Source of the DNA: Karstenula rhodostoma CBS 690.94
Taxonomy: Eukaryota; Ascomycota; Dothideomycetes; Pleosporales; Didymosphaeriaceae
DNA: 64,000 nt
Assembly: GCA_010093485.1 (NCBI GenBank)
Contig: MU001494.1
Coordinates: 2,790,740 to 2,854,739, forward strand
Direction: 5' to 3'
Part shown: positions 54,176-64,000 of the stretch, in pieces
Layout: each line of letters begins with the position of its first letter
Position numbering within the stretch: the first letter of the stretch is position 1
Notes under the pieces: model-generated
The model's database searches: none
What the model saw: only the letters and a program-made list of their open reading frames with translations
Told to the model about the DNA's origin: nothing
Program-made: the position numbers and the translations under genes

Positions 54176-57100
54176 ATTAAGAGTCTTACTACCTTATTAC
54201 TAACTATACGCGTTAAATAATATAGCGCTACCTATTAGACCTATAAAGACTTTCCTTACTACCTCTATATAGTATATAGAATAGCTAATAGTATTAGAAA
54301 TATAAGTAAGAGCTAACTAAGTATAGTATATATTTAATCTAATTAATAGTAAAATACTAAAGCTATAACTATAAGTGCTATAGCTACTAAATCTATATTA
54401 ATTTATATATAATAATAATCTAATACTAAGTAGCCTATATATTCTTATAAATATATAAAAGTTATAATAGAACTTATAAGTTAAATATTATAAACTATAA
54501 TCTAATTAGTATAAAATAAAACTAGTAAAATATTATATAAAGGTATAGAGAGTAGAGAAGCTTATATTATATCTATAGGATTTTATTATAGCTAACCTAT
54601 TTAGTACCTACTATTTCTTTAAAAAACTATATAAAGAATAGATCCTCCTTATTATAAAGAAGGTAGGAGTTAATAATAAAAAAATAAAGTTATAAGTATA
54701 ATATAAATACCTATATATTATTTAAAATACTAAGAGGTTAATTAAATAGGATCTCTAGCTAGCTAAATATAATTATATAGTATTTATTACTAAGAGGTAA
54801 GACTATATAGAGACTATAGATAATATAACTATCCTTAATAATTTTATAAAAAGTATTATAGTATTAAATAAAATATATACTATTACTTTTAAATAGGCTC
54901 TCTAAAATAAATAGGAGATAATATATTAAAATATAATAAAGAGATTTAGACTCTATATAGAGTACTATTATCTAGTTAAAACTATAATTAGAACTATATT
55001 TATTATTAGAGGAGAACTAGATACTAGTACTAAAGAGGATACCTTTTATACTAGTAATAGTATACCTATATAAATATAAAGTACTTAAAAATAGAGATAG
55101 AGTATAATAATATTTTTATAGAGATTATATAACTCTAATCTATTTATATTATATAGGTAAGAATTCTTTATACTATATAGATAAAGCTCTATATTATATA
55201 GATAGAATACCTCTATACTATATAGGTAGGAAGGTTATAGAAGGAATAAAATACCTTACTAGTAAATAAAAAATTAAGATATAAATAAAAAAAAGTATTC
55301 TATATATTCTATAGAATATATACTAAAGGATTACTACTATACCTTTTTAGAAAAAGCTCTAGTATAGTAGAAACTATAACTAGGATAGAATAGTTTTATT
55401 AAGTATAATATTTAAAATAATCCCTTAATATAAGAATAGATACGCGTATCTAAATAAGTATAATTTAAAATACTATAAATTAAATAGTTATATACTCTTA
55501 TACTAACCTAAATATTAGAGGCTAGTAATAAGTAACTAAAAGGATAGAAAATTACTATAATTCTTATAAGCTTCTAAGTAACCTTTTAATTTAACCCTTA
55601 TATATACCTATTATAAACCTTATTAATCCTTAACTTAGATACTATATATTATATTTTTAATAATATTAATTAATTTATCTTATTCTAGCTACTAATACTA
55701 GGAGACTTTATATAGGTAAATAATATATAGGTTTAGATATAAGAATATAAAAGTATTTATCTTAGACTATAAAGTTACTAGGGAAATAGTATAATTAAGT
55801 TTAATAATATAATTTACTACTCTAACTTACTCTATAATCTAGTATCCTTTTAACTACTTAGATATTAAGGACTATAGTAGGATACTAAATTAGAATCTAT
55901 AATACTAAAATAGGCTAATAATATTATTATAGTAGAATTATAAGAGCTATATAGTTAATAAATACTAGAGTATAAACCTACTAATAGTATTTATACTATT
56001 ATATAAAGTATAGTATATACTATATATAAGATAATAATATATATAAAATATAAAGTAAAAACTATAAGTATAACTATATAGTATAAATAACTAGGCTACC
56101 TAGGACTAAATATACTTAAGTATCTAGTATAGTAAGCTAAGGGGATATATATTAAAGGTATCCCTATAGTAAAATATAATACCTATAGATAAACTAAATT
56201 AAAATAATAGATTAAATATATACCTTAACTAAATAATTAAGGACCTAGTAAGTATATTATAATTAACTTTTATAACTTTAAACCTAATAGCTCTACTAAA
56301 AAGAAAAGCTAAATATTAATTACTAATTAATACTTTAACTATATATAAGACTTCTACTTTAAAGATAACTATCTAATAAGAATTATTATTAAGGTACTTA
56401 GTAGTTTTATATTATTTATAAAAGTATAGTTTAGTATAATAGTTAAAATTATTAAATTAGATAATAAGATTTTTATAGTAAAAGTAGATATTAAATACTA
56501 GTATATAAGCTAAGGTATTAAAATTAAGCCCTTAGTACTAGATATATAAGTATAAAATAGAGGAGCTAAGTACTTAAGAGGTATAATAAAAAAAAAAGCC
56601 TATATAATATAATTTAATATAAACCTTCTATAGAAAATATAGCCTAAGATTACTAGGGCTATAGTATATCTATATAATTAAATACTAAATTATAAAAATT
56701 ACTAGTGCTTACTATATAAGGTATTCTTTATAATAGTTATCCTTATTAATAGGATAGTAACTTAGCCTTAAAAACTAAACCTAGTATACTTTAAAGTATA
56801 TAGAAGTAAAGCCTTTACTATAACTAATAATATATAGTATAGGAAAAGTAAGCTATAAAGACTTAACCTAAAGGTATAGATTAAATATCTTATAGGATAC
56901 TAATTAATAAATATCTAGCGTGTATAGATTCTATTACTATTAAAAGTAATTAGTATCTATAATATTATATTTAATAAAGATATAGTATTTAATAGAATAT
57001 AGAAAGAACTTATAGATAACCTTATATATAGTATTCTAGAAGAGATTATATTATAGGTTAGAACTATAGAGAGACTACCTACTCTAATAACTAAACTAGA

Positions 57101-59135
57101 GATAACTTTATTCTATAAAGATAAGTTAGTTATAATAAGTTATAATAACTTATAATAATAATAAGAGATATTAGAAGAGTTACTAAGGAGGAAGTATAAT
57201 AGTACCTACCTATTATTACTAATAATACTACTACTAGTTATACTACTAGTATAACTTATAATATAGAATATACTATTACTAAAAGTATAAGTAATAAATA
57301 ATTATATATAGTAGCTAATAATAGCTAGTATAAAGATTATACCCTAGGTAGCTATATTTATAGTAGGTACCCTAGTAGGTTATAAAGGTATATATAAAGG
57401 CTATAACCTTAATAAAGTATAAGTAAAATAAATATTTATAAAAGAATTAAAGCCTTATTAAAGCTAGCTACTACTATTACTAATAATCTAAACTAAACTT
57501 AAGGATTACCTAATAGGGGAATTATTTTAAGAAGCTAAATATAAATACCTTACTAGTTATTAATAAATAAACTTATAGATAGAAGTACTATAGAGACTAA
57601 TTAAATAAGTAGATTACTAAATCCTTAACTATATATAGGTATATACCTATAAACTTAATAAATACTATTAATTCCTAAAATATAAGGCTTAACTAGTTAT
57701 ATAAGAAGACTAGTAAAAGGATATTACTTTATAAAATACCTATATAGTAACCTTAGCTAATTAATTATTTTATATACTTATAGTAATAGCTACTAGGTAT
57801 AACCTTAAACTAAAATAATATAATATAACTAATATATTTATATATATAATACTTAATTAAGAAGTCTATATAAGGATATCTATAGGGTACTAAAAGAGAG
57901 ATATAACCCTTAAACTATAGAAGGTCCTCTATAAACTCTAAATCTTGCCTAAGCTATAATAGAAAGAATTTACTATAATACTTAAAGGTATAGATTTTAC
58001 TATAATTCTATATAAACTATACTATATAATTAAGGATAACATTATTATCTTCTTCTATATAGATAATATTATTATTACTTATTACTAAATAAAGGAGGTA
58101 GTAGTAACTAAAGTAGTAGAGCTACTTAAATAAAAATATACTATAACTAGAGAAAATAACCTATAATAGTTCCTTAATATAGAGGTTATCTAAAAACAAG
58201 ACTAGTAACTTATATAATTATTATAGACCTTATATATTAAAAAGATCTAATAACTAATAGATAAAACTAATTACTACTATAGTATACCTATAGCTAGTAT
58301 AGAGCTTAAACCTTAAGAAGGTCTAGCCTTACTATTAGAGATTAATAAATATTAATAAAAGATTAAATTACTATTATTTATAGTAGTTATAATATAACTA
58401 GATATTACTTTTACTATATTATAGCTAGCCTAGTTTCTATTAAACCTAGACTAAGTATATTAAAATACTACTAATAAAGTATTATTATATCTCTTAGCTA
58501 CTAAATATAAGGATCTATAGCTTAGAGATAAATTATACCTCTAGATTACTAGCGACGCCTTATTTACTAATAATATAATTAATAGGAAAAGCTTATAGGG
58601 CTATATAATTAAGTTATTTAATAGCCTAATAGTATAGAGGGTAAATAAATAAGACACTATTACTATCTCTATAATAAAGGTAGAACTACTCGCCCTATTA
58701 TAGGTAGCTAAAGAAGCTATCTATATTTTAAAATTATTAAGGGAGCTTAGGATTATATTACCTAGCTCTATAATTATAATATAATATAATAATTAATAGA
58801 TAATTTACTTAATAACTTAGGAAGTATTAAAACTTTAGACTAAGCTCTAATATATTAATATCTATAATTACTAGCTATAATAAGAAGTCTTTATAGAAAT
58901 AATTATTATTAAATATACTAAGTTAGCTAAAATAATTACTAATAGACTTATAAAGGTACTACTAGTAAATAAATAGCTAGACTTCCTTAACTAGCTTAGA
59001 TTAGTTAATATAGAAAATTAAGAGGTAATAAGTACTATACTACTTAAAGAAATCTAAGACTATTTTTACTAAGTACTCTAAGCTATTACTTATAATCTAG
59101 CTTAGGTAGCCTAGAGATACTAAGTTAAGGGGGTA

Positions 59136-59421
59136 TATTAGATTATATATATATATTATTACCTATAGTATAGTATACTTACTATTATAGTAAGTTATAG
59201 TAACTACTAGTAGTAGTAGGTAGTAAGTATAAAAGGAGAGGCTAGGATATTTTATACTATTAGAACTAGTATAGGGTACTAAGGTACCCTTTAAGGGTAT
59301 ATCTTAGCTAGACTTAGAATAATAATTAATTATAATAATTTATATAATTATATAATATATAACTAACCTATCTATATTTATAGTTTATAGTAATCTATTA
59401 TTATTTATAGTAGATCTAATA
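59136..59421 (+). repeat. 3' LTR of copia element
   Basis: 286 bp, same ends and length as the 5' LTR, preceded by a purine-rich tract and followed by the target duplication ATTAT. Less mutated than the 5' copy. Confidence 0.88.
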
Positions 59422-59426
59422 ATTAT

Positions 59427-62400
59427 AATCCTTATTACCTTATTCTACTATTAATATAATACTAAGCTCCCTTAGTATTTTATAATTAAATACTATATAC
59501 CTCTATTACTATTATTAAATACTAACTATATATAGTTATTATTTCTATTTTTTATTCTTTATCTTTTACCTTTTATATATTACCCTATAAATTCTATACT
59601 TATAACTTAGAATAGAATTTAGAACTCCTTTACTTCTATTCTTATCTATATATCTACTATACTATATAAAATCTTTTATATCTAATAAATACTTACTATA
59701 GTATAAGGATTAGCTAGTAATATAGAATTAGAGGAATAATAGGCCTAATAGGCTATTATAAAAAAGGAGCTTAGTAAAAATAAAAAAAATAAATAATACT
59801 TACCTTAATAGTTTATTATAAAAGAGATAAAAAAGACTTTATATAATAGATTTTTATTAAAATAATTTTTTTTTTTTTTTTATATTTCTTCCTCTTTATA
59901 CTATACTAATACTATAGTTTTTAGTAAGGAATATAAGACTACTTTAAAAGAATATAAAAAAGTTAAATAAATAATATTTAAAAAACTAATAAAATCTATT
60001 TAGTAAATTTTTAAATAGTTATTAAATAGCTAGAAAGAAAATATAATAAACTAATAGACTTTTAAATAGTTATCTAGTACTTAAAAAAAATAATAGAATA
60101 ATAGACTTTTAAATAGCTATTTAAAATACTTAAATAATAGACTAATAAACTTTTAAGTAACTACTAGACTTTAAAAAAAAATAGATATAATAGACTTTAA
60201 ATAACTATAACCTAAGTAATAATTAAGTTAAAGAGAAAATAAAAAGATAAAATATTAGTAATAGATTTTATTTAAATAAAAAGTTATAATTTAGTTACCT
60301 AAAACTAGATTACTAAATACTAGAAATACTAATAAAAGAAAAAAAGAAAAAAGAAGAAAAAGAACTAAATTTAATTTAAAAAATATACTAGAAAATATAA
60401 ATCTATATAGCTTTTACTATATTTTAGTAAACCTATCTACCCCTATTAAGAGTAGTATAGGCTAAATAAGCTAAAATATTAATAATTACTTTTTAAATAA
60501 AGTAGAAGAGAAAAAGTAGTTTACTAATAAAAAAAATAAAAAAAAAGTATATTTTTAAAAAAAAACTATAATCTAGTTTATTCTTAATTTAAGTAATAGT
60601 AATATACTAAGTTTTAGTAATATTAATATTACTATATTTCTAGAGGACTATAATTTCTAAATAAAAAATATAAAATAAAATAATAAATTAAAAAAGTAAA
60701 AACTATTTTATTTCTACTTTAGAATTTATTAAAGGGATATTATAAAGCTACTAGTATATAGAAATTCTAATATATACTAGAATAAATTTTAGAAGGTACT
60801 TTATTCTAAATACTTATTAATAAATTCTAAGTATTAAAAGTTAACTAGGGCCTATCTAGAGAGCTAGCTAAATAAAATAAACTAATAATCTATTTTACTA
60901 AATAATTACTTTTATAAATTTAATAGCTATATTTAAACTATTCTTATTTAATTATAAATTATATAGCTAGAAGTAGAAACTCTCTTCTTTAGAGGTTTTA
61001 GCTAGAATAATAAAACTATAGTAATATATAGAATACTAATAAAAAATTATTTAAAAAGTAGAAATATAAATATCTATTAGATATAAAAAATATATAACTT
61101 TCTATAATAATATAAAGATTAGAATAAAACTATTTAGACTATATAGTAAAATAAGTAATAGATAATTATAAATTTAGTTTACTCTAAAGCTATTTTATTT
61201 ATAATTTTAATTATTCTACTACCCTAAAAGTTCTTTAAGAGATAAGAAGAGAGAAAAGCTCTAAATAGTAGTAAAAAATAAAAAGAAAAGATAGATATAT
61301 AAATTTAAAAAATTATTATAAAAATAAAAGGGCTTACCTTAATAATAAAAGAATATTAATAGTAAAAAATAGCTATATTTACTACTACTAACTTAATTTT
61401 TAGTAAGCTAGCTAATAACTAATATACTTTTAATAAACTAGTAAATCTAACCCTTTATATAGAATAGAATAATAGGTTATTTAAAAGCTTTTATTACCTA
61501 ATTATTTACTCTAGTACTAGTATCTAGGTAATTTATAATTAGGAATATTAAGCCTAGAGTTATAGAACCTATAAAGAGAATATCTATAATATAAAAAAAT
61601 ATTTATAATAGTAAAGACTTATTAAAAAAAGGCTAGTATTATAAAGTTTTTAATACTAAAATTTATTTTTTTAATTTCTACTATAGCCTAAAATACCTTT
61701 AGCTTAAATAATTTAAAGGGCCTATACTATAATTTTAAAGAGATATATAGTTATAGTATCTTATTTATAAGATAAAATAGTATTTTAATATTAGTAATAA
61801 GAATTTAGAAAAGAACTTTAGCTAAATTTCTAACTTAAAAAAAAAAGTTTCTACTAATCTTAAATATAAATTAGGCTAATTAAACTTTAAACTAATAAGT
61901 AGTAAATAAGGTAACTAGAAACTAGAAATTAATATAATATATAGGGCTAAAGTATTCTATATAACCCTATTAGAGGTTTTATACTAAGGAGAAAAGGTAA
62001 ACCTAACTAAAAAAATAAATATTATTAAAATAAAAAAAAAAAAAAAAAACTTTTAAAAATAGACTATTTAATTAGTTATTAAAAAGATAACTAATTCTAG
62101 AATAAATAAATCTATAGTAGTAGCTTAAATAAAAAACCTTTAAAATAAAAAAATTAGAATTAACTTTTAATTTCTAATTAAAAAGTTTTATATAAGGTTT
62201 TCTATACCTAAAATAGATAATAAGAAATTAGTACTATAAACTATAATTATAGAAATAAACTAATAGACTTCTAAATCTATAAAAATAAAAGGTAAATAGA
62301 TTTAAAATATACTAGAATTAAAAGTAACTAAAAAAAAAGAAAAAAGCTAAATAGTTTCTATTTTTTTATAAAATAAAGAACTTATAGCCTTAATTAATAC

Positions 62401-63287
62401 TTTAAATACTAATTCTATCCTTATAGCTACCCTTATTTAGGAGGTAAAAGAAATTATAGTAAAATTAATTTTTTCTTAAAAAGAACTTTATTAAAAAGTA
62501 TAGTAATTACTTATAAAAAAAAGAAAAAGTCTAATAATTTATTATAATAAAATTCCTTTAGTTATATCTTTATTAGTTTATATTAATTAGAAGCTCTAAT
62601 AGGGTAGTAGAGTTAAAATTACCTATATAAAGCTATAATTCTACCTAAAATAATAGTAGAAAAGTTACGTTCTAGCCTATACTAAATTATATAAAGAAAT
62701 ATAATATAGGTTACCTAATATACTATTAGAAAAGTAGAAGATAAATACTAAAAAATAGTAAATAAAATAAATTTTAAAAGTAGAACTAAGCTAGAGAGAT
62801 AAATAGGTATTTAGAGTATTTTAGCTAAGCTACCTATCTATTTTATTATAATTCTAGAAAATAACTAAGAAAGAGACTTACCTACTATAATTTAAACTAA
62901 ATAAATTTTAATATACTAAAATATAGGCCTAGCGCCTATAGAGATAATTACTAGTATTTAACTAATTTTATTTATAAAGCTAGTAATTAAAAGCTAGTAA
63001 ACCTTACTATAAATAAAAATTAAAAGTTAATTAGATCTCTTTACTTTAAAGGTAAAATAACTAGAATAAAAAAGGAATAAGCTATTAAAAATACTTTTTA
63101 AATTAAAAAAAATATATTTAAAAAAAGTAAAATAATAGAATTTTACTAAAGTATTTTAATAAAATTTTACTAAAAGTAATTTAGTACTAGTTTAGAATTC
63201 TATTAAAATAATTAATAAGTCTACTACTATAAAAATATATAATAGATAACTTAATTTTTATTAAATTATTATTAACTACTCTAGATA
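59427..63287. other. Unassigned AT-rich repeat DNA
   Basis: 3.9 kb of RIP-marked sequence between the copia element and the solo LTR. The plus strand is A-rich with many A-runs, unlike the copia internal region, so it is probably a different repeat type. I could not identify a protein or terminal repeats. Confidence 0.5.
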
Positions 63288-63292
63288 GTTAT

Positions 63293-63579
63293 TATTAAAT
63301 CCACTATAAATAATAATAGATTACTATAAACTATAGATATAAATAGGTTAGTTATATATTATATAAATATACTAATTATTATAATTAATTTTTTATTCTA
63401 AGTCTAGCTAAAATACGCCCTTAAATAGTACCTTAGTACCCTATACTAGTCCTAATAGTACGAAATATTCTAGTCTCTCCTTTTATACTTACTACCTACT
63501 ACTACTAATAGTTACTATAACTTACTATAATAGTAAGTATACTATACTATAGGTAATAATATATATATATAATCTAATA
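63293..63579 (-). repeat. Solo LTR of the same copia family, inverted
   Basis: 287 bp matching the reverse complement of the copia LTR over its full length, ending in CTAATA (start of the LTR). It is flanked on both sides by the same 5 bp, GTTAT (63288-63292 and 63580-63584), so it is a complete solo LTR left by recombination between two LTRs of an older insertion. It retains a few CpG sites that the other copies have lost. Confidence 0.85.
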
Positions 63580-64000
63580 GTTATATTACTAGCTAGAGAA
63601 ATTAGATAGAATACCCTTTTAATATATAATATATAGTAATTACTTTAAAAGGTTCTATAAGTTTAGCCCTAATAATAAAGTCTAAGTTTTAAAAAAGAAA
63701 ATAAAAATAATATCTAAAAATCTACTAATTAACTTTTACTAACTAGTACTAAAAGTATCTAAATTATCTAGGTATTATATTATATATAATTACTATAAGG
63801 GTAGGTAAATTAATAAAGGAATAAATAATATAAGATATTATACTTTACTAATATATAAAGGAACTAAAAAAATAGCTAAAACGTATCTAGTATCTATATA
63901 TAGGCTAACTAAAAAGAATAGTTAGATATTAAATAATTAAAAAAGAAAGATATAATTAAAATTAAATTTAAAAAATAAAAAAAGACTATAAAGAATAAAA

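Larger units (their letters stand above)
53890..59421 (+). mobile_element. Ty1/copia LTR retrotransposon, complete but RIP-dead
   Basis: 5,532 bp bounded by two 286-bp direct repeats and a 5-bp target duplication ATTAT (53885-53889 and 59422-59426). Ends read TATTAG...AATA, expected from TG...CA after RIP. A purine tract (AAGTTAAGGGGG) sits just before the 3' LTR. Ignoring stops, plus-strand fragments appear in copia order. A gag-pre-integrase-like HRRLG/LKYLK segment lies near 56.09-56.21 kb. Reverse transcriptase is near 57.8-58.2 kb, with the catalytic box read as YIDN (58056-58067; YVDD before mutation). RNase H is near 58.55-58.75 kb, with SDA, NRKS and VELLALL...AKEAIY. Integrase before RT marks it as copia, not gypsy. 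It cannot code for protein now. Confidence 0.88.
53740..64000. other. RIP-saturated AT-rich block
   Basis: A sharp change at about 53.74 kb from ordinary to very low G+C that continues to the window end. CpA and TpG dinucleotides are nearly absent and CpG is rare, so C survives almost only as CT or CC. This is the signature of repeat-induced point mutation (CpA to TpA on both strands). All frames are full of TAA/TAG. It contains the copia element, a solo LTR and unassigned repeat DNA. Confidence 0.9.

Overview
The window comes from a filamentous ascomycete (Pezizomycotina, most likely a Dothideomycete). Genes carry short 45-90 nt spliceosomal introns with GTRNGT donors, CTAAC-like branch points and AG acceptors. 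The families present are fungal: HET domain, XlnR-type Zn2Cys6 factor, TeaR-like cell-end protein, DUF7025 AAA protein, and fungal galacturonate catabolism. The last 10 kb is AT-rich DNA with the hallmarks of repeat-induced point mutation (RIP). All gene models here were spliced by eye from reading frames and splice motifs.

1-19 kb is a normal, gene-dense stretch: the end of an SLC35F6-like transporter, ribosomal protein uS3, an unknown His-rich protein lying directly downstream of a myotubularin-type phosphatase, the branchpoint-binding splicing factor BBP/SF1, a damaged-looking cysteine-rich secreted protein, a DUF7025/AAA ATPase, a DAL5-type MFS permease and an unknown coiled-coil protein.

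19-30.9 kb holds a HET-domain gene, a DUF924 gene, a frame-disrupted Ulp1/C48-like protease pseudogene, and a divergent pair for pectin sugar use. That pair is D-galacturonate reductase (gaaA/gar2 type) and 2-keto-3-deoxy-L-galactonate aldolase (gaaC/lga1 type). They share an 882-bp promoter that contains the published galacturonate-responsive motif.

31-46 kb holds a prenylated TeaR/Mod5-like protein, a secreted DUF4185-like protein, a frameshifted cysteine-rich relic, a six-exon glutathione S-transferase and the xylanase regulator xlnR. The region upstream of xlnR has three exact GGCTAAA boxes within 53 bp, which suggests autoregulation. With gaaA/gaaC, this points to a plant-cell-wall-degrading lifestyle.

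47-53.7 kb is an eroding margin: a frameshifted NACHT-like protein without a P-loop, a DUF7025 protein that has lost its AAA module, a small ankyrin protein, and a 3' gene remnant cut off at the AT-rich boundary.

53.74-64 kb is RIP-saturated, with almost no CpA/TpG. It contains a complete dead Ty1/copia element (286-bp LTRs, 5-bp target duplication) and an inverted solo LTR of the same family with its own target duplication. The rest of this block could not be assigned. I did not find a clearly new multi-gene system. The strongest leads are the in-frame stop between the phosphatase and the next open frame, the xlnR upstream boxes, and the cluster of broken STAND/AAA/protease genes.
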